Positions 26,726-35,439 of a stretch of 64,000 nt of DNA are shown here, in pieces; the first letter of the stretch is position 1, and the number at the start of each line of letters is the position of its first letter. The stretch is from Fimbriimonas planktonicus. GTDB lineage: Bacteria > Armatimonadota > Fimbriimonadia > Fimbriimonadales > Fimbriimonadaceae. The stretch spans positions 2,170,001 to 2,234,000 of the forward strand of contig OZ248539.1 of assembly GCA_965234685.1 (NCBI GenBank), given 5' to 3'. A program made the position numbers and the translations under genes. Below the pieces are notes generated by a model. It was not told the origin of the DNA. It saw nothing but the letters and a program-made list of their open reading frames with translations, and did not search any database.

Positions 26726-26761
26726 GGGCCGCGCCTCAACTAAGGCGCGGCCCACGTTTTT
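26726..26761. terminator. Bidirectional intrinsic terminator
   Basis: GGGCCGCGCCT (26726-26736) pairs perfectly with AGGCGCGGCCC (26743-26753) around CAACTA. T's follow on the right (26757-26761) and AAA precedes on the left, so it can stop both convergent genes. The T run overlaps the stop codon of the leftward gene. Confidence 0.85.
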
Positions 26762-27041
26762 AGGCAGTTGGGGCGGATGAGTCTTTTGCTTCTTCCGCAA
26801 CCTTTTCGGCGGCGGCGTCATCGTCGCCGTCCATCATGTCTTTGGCCTTCTCAACGAGACCTTCGACTTTATCCTTAACGGTCGCACCAAACTCGGTGAC
26901 GTCTTCCTTCAGGTTGTCCATGGCGGTGCCTGGATCTTTGATGGCTTCCTTCGCCTTATCGGCAAGTTCGGTCGCTTCTTCCTTTACTTCGTTGACCAAG
27001 TTACTGGCCGCATCGCTCACTTTCTTTAGCAGATCATCCAT
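26760..27041 (-). CDS. Small acidic amphipathic-helix protein
   Basis: 93 residues starting at MDDLLKKVSDAAS; AAGGA lies 8 nt upstream, which decides this start over one 27 nt further up. The whole chain is Ala/Glu/Lys/Asp-rich, with an 11-residue-like helical periodicity (KEEATELADKAKEAI; KDKVEGLVEKAKDMM). This resembles LEA-like or apolipoprotein-like stress proteins. No Cys or aromatic core and no signal peptide. It begins 10 nt past the fucosidase stop, so the two are probably co-transcribed. Function not established. Confidence 0.65.
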   Translation of the reverse strand: MDDLLKKVSDAASNLVNEVKEEATELADKAKEAIKDPGTAMDNLKEDVTEFGATVKDKVEGLVEKAKDMMDGDDDAAAEKVAEEAKDSSAPTA

Positions 27042-27051
27042 TTGAATATCC

Positions 27052-28335
27052 TTATCTCCGTCCAGCACCGTGGTAGTACTTGAAGGGCTCTTCGAAGTCT
27101 AGCCGTACGACGGTGGCGTTTGGATCGGTTGATTGTTGAGGCACATCGATCCATACAATTCCTGGTGTTTCTCCCAGCCCGCCGATGCGTTTGTGCGTGA
27201 GCTCTTCGCCGGTGCCAACAATCGTAGCTTTCACTACTGCGGACCGGAGTCCCTTAACCGCAATCTGATCGACTGGCGGATCGAAGAAGAACAGATAAAG
27301 CGATTTGCCGTCTTTGCTCCGGGTGGAAGCACCGTAGAACAATCCCAGCGGAAGGCCCGCCTCTGTCCCGTAAATGGCTTCCTCGTGCTTGTGGATCCAG
27401 CTTCCCAGACCTTCTAGCCGCTCAATTTGCTCGGGTTGCAATCGACCGTCCTCATATGGTCCGACGTCCAACAGCATATTTCCGCCCATGCCGATGGTTT
27501 CGGCAAACATGCGGACAAGCTGCCGAACCGATTTGTGGTTGTTGTCGGTGGTTTGGTAGCCCCAAGAGTCATTGATCGTGACGCAGAATTCCCAGGGGCC
27601 TTCTGGCGGAACGATCGGAAAGCCCTGTTCGGGGGTGGCAAAGTCCCCGTGTCCGAGGAGGCGAGAGTTGAAGATCGCGTTCGGTTGCCAGGCTTCAAGC
27701 TGCTTTCGGAGCCCGGCCATGTCGAACTGTTCTGGCGTGCGTTCCCACTCACCGTCGAACCAGTAGATGTCGACATCGCCAAACTGCGTGCTCAGTTCCT
27801 CAAGCTGCGCTCGGTGGAATTTGATGAATCGCGCCCATGCCTCCGGGTCCTCCTTGCCAGGTTCTGGAAAAGCAAATCGGTTCTTGTAGTAGTTCTCGTT
27901 CCCGGCGATCTCTGGGTCCTTATCCGCCGGAAACACGCTCGCATAATCCGGATGGGTCCAGTCGAGGTGGCTGAAATAGAAGCCGACTTTCAAGTCATGG
28001 TTTCGGCACGCTTCGACGTACGGCGTGATGAGATCGCGTTTTGCGGGCGTGGCCCTGACCGTGCTCAGGTCGTTTGCTTTTGTATCCCAAAGCGCCACAC
28101 CATCGTGGTGTTTCGTTGTGAGAACCACATATTTGGCTCCGATGCGCTCGAACAGCTCACACCAGGCTTCGGGGTCGTACTGCGACGCCGTGAAGCCGTC
28201 GAGTTGCTTCATGTAGTCCTCGTGGCTGATCTGCCCGTTAAAGAAGGACCAAGACTCAGAAATTCCGTTCACGGCGTAAATTCCGTAGTGAATGAAAATG
28301 CCGAGTTTGGCGTCTTGGAACCAAGGTTGCATCAT
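27052..28335 (-). CDS. Alpha-L-fucosidase, glycoside hydrolase family 29
   Basis: A 427-residue retaining fucosidase. Family stretches: WFQDAKLGIFIHYGIYAV at the start, YVVLTTKHHDGVALWDT (paired His 76-77), and DIYWFDGEW with the predicted nucleophile Asp194. The C-terminal half is the beta-sandwich domain. There is no signal peptide, so it is probably cytoplasmic and acts on imported fucosyl oligosaccharides. Its neighbour across the terminator is the GH109-like gene, and a GH95 fucosidase lies 25 kb away. Confidence 0.93.
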   Translation of the reverse strand: MMQPWFQDAKLGIFIHYGIYAVNGISESWSFFNGQISHEDYMKQLDGFTASQYDPEAWCELFERIGAKYVVLTTKHHDGVALWDTKANDLSTVRATPAKRDLITPYVEACRNHDLKVGFYFSHLDWTHPDYASVFPADKDPEIAGNENYYKNRFAFPEPGKEDPEAWARFIKFHRAQLEELSTQFGDVDIYWFDGEWERTPEQFDMAGLRKQLEAWQPNAIFNSRLLGHGDFATPEQGFPIVPPEGPWEFCVTINDSWGYQTTDNNHKSVRQLVRMFAETIGMGGNMLLDVGPYEDGRLQPEQIERLEGLGSWIHKHEEAIYGTEAGLPLGLFYGASTRSKDGKSLYLFFFDPPVDQIAVKGLRSAVVKATIVGTGEELTHKRIGGLGETPGIVWIDVPQQSTDPNATVVRLDFEEPFKYYHGAGRR

Positions 28336-28403
28336 TGCGTTTCAAGGTTACTCATGGTCCCGGCGGATGCGCTACCCGGCGGGTACGGTTACGGTTCAGC
28401 TAG

Positions 28404-30494
28404 ATGATGTTAACTTCCGTTCTGGGCTGCCTGCTCGCACTTCAAACTCCGCAAGCCGCGCCCTTTCGAGAACAGTTTCCTTTGCCCTCCGCCACGCTTG
28501 GTGCCGGCTGGGTAGCCCGGATTGGAGCGGAAACCCTGCCACCAGAGGAAGAGTTGCGCCTACGAGATTCCGGCATCAAATGGGTTCAGAGACCAATCTT
28601 ATGGCGCGACATCGAGAAAGTAAAGGGCACTTTCGATTGGACACGCTGCGATAGCGACCTGCGGCAGTTACGCCGGATCGGAGTCCGCCCGATCCTGGTT
28701 TTGACCGGCGGAAACGACCTCTACCAAAAGGGCTTGCCAACTTCGAAGGAAGCCCAAGAAGCCTACGCCGCCTTTGTTCGTCGGATCGCCCTCCGCTACC
28801 GAAAATTCGGAGCCATCTGGCAGATATGGGATGCCCCGAATTTGGAACCCTGGGGTCAGACATCTGCCCCAAATCCCTATCTAGAGCTTGCGAAGCTCGC
28901 ATCGAATGCGATCAGGCAAACCACACCAGAACAGTGGATCGCGGGGCCAGGCGTGATTGGGAACGACTTGCCTTTCTTGCAGCAGTGTCTTACGTCGGGC
29001 CTTGGCGCGTCATGGGATTTGGTTCTTCTGCAGCCAGACACGGTAACGATTCCGGAAAGCGGAGTTCCCGCTGTTCTGCCGCTACGCGCGCTTCTCGCCC
29101 AGCACGGCCTGGCAGCTAAGCCCCTGATTCTTGGAGTTAATCGCTCTGAATCGGCCATCCAATCTGTACGGACCGCCCTGCATCACCAATTGAATGGGGC
29201 CACCGGCACGATTTTCGGCAACTGGAGCCAACTTCAACCTGCCTCCACAAACCTGGCCCGTGCGTCTGGATTCGCGCTGAGGCAACGCATTTCAACTGGA
29301 AATCCTGAAGAATGGGTGCTCTTGTTTATGCGTGCCAATCAGCCGATGGTTGTGTATTGGACGCTGGGCGCCGCGCGGAAGATGAGCTTGGGCGATTCCA
29401 CGCTGGAGATTTCTGCCGAACCCCAATCCTGGATTCCCGAGAAGCGACAACGCATTCTAGATCTCGCGGCCGCGCTTCCGTTTGTATCTCCCACAACGAT
29501 CGTGTCGGGCCGTGAGGACATCGAAAAACTGGTTCGCTCCGTCGCACGTTCTGCCTCGCCCGCAACTCGGGTTCTCGTAAAGCTAGACCTCCCCGTGATT
29601 GGCGTACGCCGTCTGGAAACATCCCCGGAAGACACCGAACTTGAGCGAAAAATGGATCGCCTCGGGCTCTTTCTCCCAAGAACTGACGACCCGATTGCGT
29701 TAACGATTGAGGTTGGCTCCGAGCCAAACCTCCTGATCTCCACGATGCTTATGAATCGTGAACCACTTTTCGTAGATCGCGTCCCCTCCCCGTTGAAGAC
29801 GATCGCGCTTCGGGTATCCGGGGCAGAGGTCGACGGAATAGGCCGCATCACGGCATCGACGCCAATCCCAGACCAGCCGCTGAAAGTCCAGAAAGATGGT
29901 TCAGCGCGCATCGAGTTCCCCTGGGTTCGCGACGAGCCAGCCTATGTGGTTCTGGAGTCCAGCGGACGAGCCGTCTGGATGGCGGAAGTGCCCGGTTTGT
30001 GGACGTCCTCCGCAATCGCAGATGCGGAAGAGAGCATCCCGAACGTCGCTCAGGTGAAATCGGAGAAAGTCATTCCGATCGGACTGCCCGCAAACGACCA
30101 GCGCGACGGGAGGCGGATCCAGTTCAGCTTCGGCCCAGCCTCCGAGCCGATTATCTCAAAGTCTCCGGAACCAGAGGCATGGCCGGGACGACCGCTTCAG
30201 TACGGCCTGTGGATCGAAGGGGATGGCTCCGGTGTGCGGCTCAGTCTGCAGTTTGCAGATGCGGAGGGCGAAGTCTTCCAGCCTGCGAGCACTGCCGTTA
30301 CGTGGTCAGGGTGGCGGTACGTTTCCTTCTCCCTTCGGTGCAGCGTCAATCAACGTATTTCCGGTAAAGGCAATGGCAGGCCCACCCTGCCGCTCCGACT
30401 CGTTGCGCCATTTGTACTCACGTCTTGGCCAGCCAGATCAGTTGCCGGGCAGATCACACTCACAAATCCCGCGATAAGCTTTGCGAAGCCCTAA
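28404..30494 (+). CDS. Secreted glycosidase-like barrel protein lacking the usual acid/base Glu
   Basis: 696 residues with a signal peptide (MMLTSVLGCLLALQTPQAAP). Residues 45-270 follow a clan GH-A/GH39-type TIM barrel: GIKWVQRPILWRDIEKVKGTFDWTRCD, GVRPILVLTGG, then IWQIWDAPNLEPW at 139-150. Active relatives have WNEPN there, with Glu as the proton donor; here it is WDAPN, so the residue is lost. No TExG nucleophile motif follows either (LGVNRSESA). The rest is beta-rich and unrecognised. It is probably a non-catalytic carbohydrate-binding or structural protein. TACGGT lies 8 nt before the start. Confidence 0.7.
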   Translation: MMLTSVLGCLLALQTPQAAPFREQFPLPSATLGAGWVARIGAETLPPEEELRLRDSGIKWVQRPILWRDIEKVKGTFDWTRCDSDLRQLRRIGVRPILVLTGGNDLYQKGLPTSKEAQEAYAAFVRRIALRYRKFGAIWQIWDAPNLEPWGQTSAPNPYLELAKLASNAIRQTTPEQWIAGPGVIGNDLPFLQQCLTSGLGASWDLVLLQPDTVTIPESGVPAVLPLRALLAQHGLAAKPLILGVNRSESAIQSVRTALHHQLNGATGTIFGNWSQLQPASTNLARASGFALRQRISTGNPEEWVLLFMRANQPMVVYWTLGAARKMSLGDSTLEISAEPQSWIPEKRQRILDLAAALPFVSPTTIVSGREDIEKLVRSVARSASPATRVLVKLDLPVIGVRRLETSPEDTELERKMDRLGLFLPRTDDPIALTIEVGSEPNLLISTMLMNREPLFVDRVPSPLKTIALRVSGAEVDGIGRITASTPIPDQPLKVQKDGSARIEFPWVRDEPAYVVLESSGRAVWMAEVPGLWTSSAIADAEESIPNVAQVKSEKVIPIGLPANDQRDGRRIQFSFGPASEPIISKSPEPEAWPGRPLQYGLWIEGDGSGVRLSLQFADAEGEVFQPASTAVTWSGWRYVSFSLRCSVNQRISGKGNGRPTLPLRLVAPFVLTSWPARSVAGQITLTNPAISFAKP

Positions 30495-30540
30495 GTCTCT
30501 GCCTATTAGCCTCGCGCGAAAAGGCGATAACATAAAGGAA

Positions 30541-31242
30541 ATGGCTCGGACGTACTCAGAGGACGAAGCGGCAAGGCTGTTGAAGAAAGCCGCGAAGCTT
30601 CAAGATGCGACCGCAAGCTCCCTGTCCGGCGGGGTGACTCAGGATGAACTTCGGAGGATTGCGCAAGAAGCAGGCATCGATCCGAAATTCTTAGAGCTCG
30701 CCGAGACCCAGCCAGAAAGCAGTCGGAACCAACTCTTTTTTGGCTTTGGAGAAGAGTTCGTCTATGAATTGCCTTACGAACTCTCGGCCGACGCCGAGCG
30801 ACACTTCTTTGACGAACTCAGTGCCAGCGTCAAAATCTCTCAATCCACGACGGTTGGCAGCACGAAGCGAATGCACGTCGGGCGCGGATTGCTGTTTGGC
30901 AACTTAGAAGTTACTTCTCGCCTCGGAAAGACCACGGTTCGGCTCCGACAATCCCCATTTGTCGCGTACTTTGCCGGCCTGCATGGTCCGCTCATTCTTG
31001 GCTGTATTCTCACCCTCGCCCTCGGAGCACGAGGCAACTTGGTAGGTTCGATGGCTGGCCTAGTCACAATCCTCGTCGGCTTTGCGATCTTTTGGTTCCT
31101 GAGCCAGGGCGGACGTCGAACGGCGGAATCCAAGTGGCAAGAGATCGTGGAGCTGCTCGATCGCACAACGGCAGCCGATCCGAATCTGGCGAAGTTAGCT
31201 GCCAAATCTGACGCTAGTCAGGAACTCCGCTTGCAAGCATAG
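30541..31242 (+). CDS. Membrane protein with N-terminal helical EAARLL...ELRRIAQEAGID domain
   Basis: 233 residues from the ATG; a TTG at 30481 would overlap the previous gene's stop. The N-terminal about 45 residues (YSEDEAARLLKKAAKLQD...GVTQDELRRIAQEAGIDPKFLELA) are a helical module I have seen in many bacterial membrane proteins but cannot name. The middle is beta-rich, and near residues 135-190 there are two membrane helices (GPLILGCILTLALGARG, GSMAGLVTILVGFAIFWFLS). TAACAT ends 7 nt before the ATG. Function unknown. Confidence 0.65.
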   Translation: MARTYSEDEAARLLKKAAKLQDATASSLSGGVTQDELRRIAQEAGIDPKFLELAETQPESSRNQLFFGFGEEFVYELPYELSADAERHFFDELSASVKISQSTTVGSTKRMHVGRGLLFGNLEVTSRLGKTTVRLRQSPFVAYFAGLHGPLILGCILTLALGARGNLVGSMAGLVTILVGFAIFWFLSQGGRRTAESKWQEIVELLDRTTAADPNLAKLAAKSDASQELRLQA

Positions 31243-31267
31243 CCGAGCTCCGTGCTAAAGTCCGAGG

Positions 31268-33073
31268 ATGCAACGTGGTGGGCCACCGGATAAGAAGAAG
31301 CTAAACAAGGCAAACCTGAATCGGGTGACCGCCTTGTTCAAGCCCCATGCCGGACGATTGTGGTTCATCGGTGTGCTTGTCATCATTACCGCCGCAATCG
31401 GATTGGCACCGCCATTTTTGCTTGAGCGGATTGTTAATGACGGCTTGCTGAAGCGGGATCTGAACTTGGTCACGCAGATGAGCGTGCTCACCATGATCGC
31501 GCTGCTGGCTTCAAGTTTGCTCGGCTGGTGGTTCGGTTATTTGAGCGTAGAGCTCGGCCAGCGCATCATGCAGGATTTGCGCACGAAGCTTTTCAGCCAC
31601 TTGCAGAGCATGTCGCTCAAGTTCTTCACCGCGACGCGGACGGGCGAAATCCAATCTCGACTGGCGAATGACGTTGGCGGAATCCAGTCGGTAGTCAGCG
31701 ACACCGCAGTTAACATTCTTTCGAACGTCGTGACCGTCGTTTCAACCTTGGTCGCCATGTTCATTCTCGACTGGCGGCTGACCGCGATGGCCATCGGCGT
31801 TATGCCGATCTTTGCCTTTGTTGCAAAGTGGGTCGGTGATCAGGCTCGGGACGTACGGAAGGAATCACAAGAGCACCTGGCCGACCTGAACTCCACGATG
31901 AGCGAAACCCTGTCGATTTCTGGCGCCTTGCTGACCAAAACCAGCGGTCGTCAGGCACTTACGCTTGATCGGTTTAGCAAAACGAACACTGCCCTCACCA
32001 AGATCAACGTGAAGATGTCGATGATCTTTCGATCGTTCGGCACGCTGTTCCAGCTCACCTTTTCCCTCACGCCGATCTTGGTCTACTGGCTTGCGGGCTG
32101 GCTGATGGCGACCAAAGCGACCGACCCGCTCACCATCGGCGGCATCGTCGCTTTCACCGCACTGCAGGGGCGACTCTTCTTCCCGCTGACTTCACTGCTC
32201 TCGACCCAGGTTGAACTGGGTAGCGCCATGGCACTGTTCGACCGAATTTTCGAGTACCTCGATCTTCCGCAAGACATCAAGGACTCGCCCAATGCCGTCG
32301 AGCTTCAAGCGGTGCGTGGAGAAGTTGAGTTCAAGGATGTTTCGTTCCGCTACGAGGAAAGCCAGGAGCGGCCAACCCTTGACAGCATCAATCTCAAAGG
32401 CAACCCCGGACAACTGATCGCTTTGGTGGGCTCTAGTGGCGCGGGCAAAACGTCCCTCGCTTACTTGATTCCTCGGCTTTACGACGTCAGCGGGGGCACG
32501 GTTATGATCGACGGAATCGACGTCCGCCAGATTCAGCTGGCTTCGCTGGCAAAGGCGCTGGCCGTCGTTACTCAGGAGACCTACTTGGTCCACGACACGC
32601 TGCGAGAGAACCTTCGGTACGGCAAGCCAGAAGCGACCGATGAAGAGATCGAAGTGGCCGCTCGCGCGGCGGCCATCCACGATCACATCGCCACGTTGCC
32701 CGAAGGTTACGACACCGTCGTCGGCGAACGCGGCTATCGACTGTCCGGAGGCGAGAAGCAACGCATCGCGATCGCCCGGGCCATTCTAAAGGACCCGAAA
32801 ATTTTGATCTTGGACGAGGCCACTTCGGCGCTCGACACCGAATCCGAACGGCTAGTCCAGTCGGCGATGGAGAGGCTCATGGAAGGTCGAACAACCTTTG
32901 CCATCGCTCACCGGCTCTCGACCATCCGGCGAGCCGATCAAATACTGGTGATGCAGCACGGTCAGATCATTGAGCGAGGAACGCACACCGAACTACTTCA
33001 ATCGGATGGCCTGTATCGACGCTTGTACGAAGCTCAGTCCGGTGCAACCGAGGCAACTACGCTTCCCGTTTGA
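31268..33073 (+). CDS. ABC exporter, fused membrane and ATPase domains
   Basis: A 601-residue half-transporter of the MsbA/LmrA type. Residues about 20-330 hold six helices; the ATPase has Walker A GSSGAGKTSL, Q-loop VVTQETYLV, signature LSGGEKQRIAIARA, Walker B ILILDEATSALD and H-loop AIAHRLS. It works as a homodimer or with a partner elsewhere. Lipid, peptide or drug substrates are all possible. TAAAGT lies 6 nt before the ATG, and kynureninase starts 13 nt after its stop. Confidence 0.93.
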   Translation: MQRGGPPDKKKLNKANLNRVTALFKPHAGRLWFIGVLVIITAAIGLAPPFLLERIVNDGLLKRDLNLVTQMSVLTMIALLASSLLGWWFGYLSVELGQRIMQDLRTKLFSHLQSMSLKFFTATRTGEIQSRLANDVGGIQSVVSDTAVNILSNVVTVVSTLVAMFILDWRLTAMAIGVMPIFAFVAKWVGDQARDVRKESQEHLADLNSTMSETLSISGALLTKTSGRQALTLDRFSKTNTALTKINVKMSMIFRSFGTLFQLTFSLTPILVYWLAGWLMATKATDPLTIGGIVAFTALQGRLFFPLTSLLSTQVELGSAMALFDRIFEYLDLPQDIKDSPNAVELQAVRGEVEFKDVSFRYEESQERPTLDSINLKGNPGQLIALVGSSGAGKTSLAYLIPRLYDVSGGTVMIDGIDVRQIQLASLAKALAVVTQETYLVHDTLRENLRYGKPEATDEEIEVAARAAAIHDHIATLPEGYDTVVGERGYRLSGGEKQRIAIARAILKDPKILILDEATSALDTESERLVQSAMERLMEGRTTFAIAHRLSTIRRADQILVMQHGQIIERGTHTELLQSDGLYRRLYEAQSGATEATTLPV

Positions 33074-33086
33074 TTCAAACTAATCT

Positions 33087-34295
33087 ATGCCCGACTGGAC
33101 CGCGCTCGCTGCTGATCTAGACGCCGCCGACCCGCTGGCTACTTTTCGGGACGAGTTCGTAATTGATGAACCCGACCTTTGCTACCTCGATGGAAACTCC
33201 CTCGGGCGACTGCCAAAGCGCACGATCCCTCGGGTAGAGGCGGCGCTTCGGCAGCAATGGGGAGGTCGCTTGATTCGAGGCTGGAATGACGGTTGGCTCG
33301 ACCTCCCCGTGCGTCTTGCCGGAATGCTCGCGAAAGTGTTGAACGTGCAACCGACGGAGATACTGGTTGGCGACACGACGTCGCTGAATCTGTACAAGTT
33401 GGCCCTCGGGTCGCTTCGTGCCCATGACAGACGAGCAATTCTAACAACTTCAGATAACTTCCCAAGCGACCTGTACGTCCTGCAAGGTCTCGCTGCCGAG
33501 CTTCAGGTTGTCGAACCCGACTTGCTTGAGTCGTCAATCTCGGCAGATACGGCGCTCGTGACCGCGTCGCACGTGGCGTATGGAAGTGGACAGCGAAGCG
33601 ATATCGCTCATCTTTCGGAGATTGCCCGCAAGAACGGTGCCTGGTCGCTTTGGGATTTGTCGCACTCGGCTGGCGTGGTCCCGCTGGACTTGAGTACCGC
33701 CGACATGGCGGTCGGATGTGGATACAAATACCTAAATGGCGGGCCCGGCGTGCCAGCATTCTTGTACTTGCGATCTGACCTTCACGAAACCGTGTTGAAC
33801 CCCATCCAAGGTTGGTTCGGGCAAGATCGACCGTTCTCGTTCGAACCGGAGTACCAGCCAGTCGCTGGAATCGCAAAATTCCAAGTCAGCACGCCGAGCA
33901 TTCTTTCGATGGTTGCACTGGAGAGTGGTCTCGAGCTTTATCTGGAAGCAGGCTCGGAACTCATCTGGCAGAAGGCGGTCTCGCTCACGGCGTTCTTCAT
34001 CGATATGGTCTGCAGCGAGATGCCCGGGCAGTTTGAGATCGTCACCCCGCTCGATCCGGCCCAGCGCGGTGCTCACGTGTCGCTCCGACACCCAGAGGCC
34101 TGGCGCATCACCCGAGCGCTGACGGAGAGAATGAACGTGATCCCCGACTTTCGCCGTCCGGATATGGTGAGGTTTGGATTCTCACCTTTGACGACCAGCT
34201 TTGCCGAGGTTTCAATTGCCGTCAGCCGGCTGGCGGAAGTGATGCGAGAAGGCATTTACACCCAACTTTCAGACGAAATGCCCACCGTTACTTAA
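33087..34295 (+). CDS. kynU: Kynureninase
   Basis: A 402-residue PLP enzyme that cleaves kynurenine or 3-hydroxykynurenine to anthranilate or its hydroxy form plus alanine. The hallmark stretches are YLDGNSLGRLPKRT, WDLSHSAGVVPLDLS and CGYKYLNGGPGVPAFLYL, with the PLP Lys in YKYLN. The length is normal. No tryptophan dioxygenase or kynurenine formamidase lies nearby, so it either serves a pathway encoded elsewhere or scavenges. It follows the ABC exporter by 13 nt with no clear ribosome site. Confidence 0.93.
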   Translation: MPDWTALAADLDAADPLATFRDEFVIDEPDLCYLDGNSLGRLPKRTIPRVEAALRQQWGGRLIRGWNDGWLDLPVRLAGMLAKVLNVQPTEILVGDTTSLNLYKLALGSLRAHDRRAILTTSDNFPSDLYVLQGLAAELQVVEPDLLESSISADTALVTASHVAYGSGQRSDIAHLSEIARKNGAWSLWDLSHSAGVVPLDLSTADMAVGCGYKYLNGGPGVPAFLYLRSDLHETVLNPIQGWFGQDRPFSFEPEYQPVAGIAKFQVSTPSILSMVALESGLELYLEAGSELIWQKAVSLTAFFIDMVCSEMPGQFEIVTPLDPAQRGAHVSLRHPEAWRITRALTERMNVIPDFRRPDMVRFGFSPLTTSFAEVSIAVSRLAEVMREGIYTQLSDEMPTVT

Positions 34296-34310
34296 ATTTA
34301 CAGCATTTTA

Positions 34311-34339
34311 TTGCGCCTTTTTAAAGAAATGCCGCATAA
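34311..34339 (+). promoter_or_regulatory. Putative promoter of the Lrp/AsnC gene
   Basis: TTGCGC (34311-34316) and CATAAT (34334-34339) are 17 bp apart; the -10-like element ends 7 nt before the ATG at 34347, so the message would be leaderless. Confidence 0.45.
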
Positions 34340-34346
34340 TAGTGCC

Positions 34347-34817
34347 ATGGCAATGGACGCAGTGGATCGACAGATTTTGGAGATTCTCCAAGAAGATGGC
34401 CGGATCACGAATGCCGAGTTGGCAAACCGAGTCGGCTTGACCCCTGGTCCGGTGTTGGCACGCGTCAATAAGCTCGAAGAGACCGGCTATATCACCGGTT
34501 ACCGCGGCCTCGTCGATCCCGAAAAGGTTGGCCTGTCGTTCAGTGCGTTTGTCGCAGTAATCCTGCGCAGCCATGGCGAAAAGGAGTGTCAGTCCTTTAT
34601 CGACGCGATGAAACTGGTGCCCGAAGTGCAAGAGGTGCATCACATCGCTGGCGACGAGGACTACCTGTTGAAAGTCGTCGCCACCAGTGCGCGTGACTAC
34701 GAGCGACTGCTACTGGATCACATCACCGGCCACGAGCACGTTCGACGCGTCAAGACCATTCTCGTGCTTTCGACGCAGAAGTTCACCACCACCGCCCCAA
34801 TCAAGAAGGACCTATGA
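34347..34817 (+). CDS. Lrp/AsnC family transcriptional regulator
   Basis: 156 residues from the ATG at 34347; earlier in-frame TTG and ATG codons (34311, 34329) lie inside the predicted promoter. An N-terminal helix-turn-helix (DRQILEILQEDGRITNAELANRVGLTPGPVLARVNKLEETGYI) is followed by the RAM effector domain (FVAVILRSHGEKECQSFIDAMKLVPEVQEVHHIAGDEDYLLKVV). Such regulators sense amino acids; the kynU gene just upstream suggests a tryptophan-related ligand, but this is only context. It overlaps marC by 4 nt. Confidence 0.92.
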   Translation: MAMDAVDRQILEILQEDGRITNAELANRVGLTPGPVLARVNKLEETGYITGYRGLVDPEKVGLSFSAFVAVILRSHGEKECQSFIDAMKLVPEVQEVHHIAGDEDYLLKVVATSARDYERLLLDHITGHEHVRRVKTILVLSTQKFTTTAPIKKDL

Positions 34818-35437
34818 ACAGCGGACTCCTCCAGTTTGGATTGGTCGCATTCTCGTCGCTGTTTTCGATGATCAACCCGATTTCGGCGGCACCGATCTTT
34901 GTCTCGATGACTTCTGGCGTCCAGGATTCGCGAAGGCAGATTGCGATTCGCGCTTGTCTCACCGCAGGAATCGCGCTGGTGCTGTTTGCCCTCGCAGGCA
35001 GCGCGGTCTTTGCCTTCTTCGGCATCACCGTTCCGGCGTTTCAGATTGCCGGTGGCTTGCTATTCACCGTTTCATCCATCCGAACCCTACAGGGCATCGG
35101 CCGGGATGAGGAGGAAGCTACGGGCGACGATCCGGGAATCGTTCCGCTAGGCGTACCCGTGCTTGCGGGTGCGGGAGCGCTGAGTACGGTGATGCTGCTC
35201 GCGGCGCAGGCGAAGTCGAGCATGCACAGCGCAGTACTCGGAGTCGTTATCGTCGCGAACGTGCTGATTGCGATGGCAACCCTCATCCTCGCCCCTCTGT
35301 TGGTAACAAGAATGGGACGAGTGGGCGCCGACGCGCTGAACCGGGTGATGGGGCTCCTGACCGCCGTAATCGGCGTTCAGTTCATCATCAACGGCAGCAC
35401 GTCGGTTGTGAAAGACATCATCGCTCAGGTCCGGTAA
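34814..35437 (+). CDS. MarC family (UPF0056) integral membrane protein
   Basis: 207 residues with six predicted membrane helices, beginning LLQFGLVAFSSLFSMINPISAAPIFVSMT, the conserved MarC start with the NP motif. The later stretch GVPVLAGAGALSTVMLLAA is also typical. The family has no established transport substrate. Its ATG overlaps the regulator's stop, so both are on one message. It is convergent with the fused importer operon, with a gap of only 2 nt. Confidence 0.9.
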   Translation: MNSGLLQFGLVAFSSLFSMINPISAAPIFVSMTSGVQDSRRQIAIRACLTAGIALVLFALAGSAVFAFFGITVPAFQIAGGLLFTVSSIRTLQGIGRDEEEATGDDPGIVPLGVPVLAGAGALSTVMLLAAQAKSSMHSAVLGVVIVANVLIAMATLILAPLLVTRMGRVGADALNRVMGLLTAVIGVQFIINGSTSVVKDIIAQVR

Positions 35438-35439
35438 GG

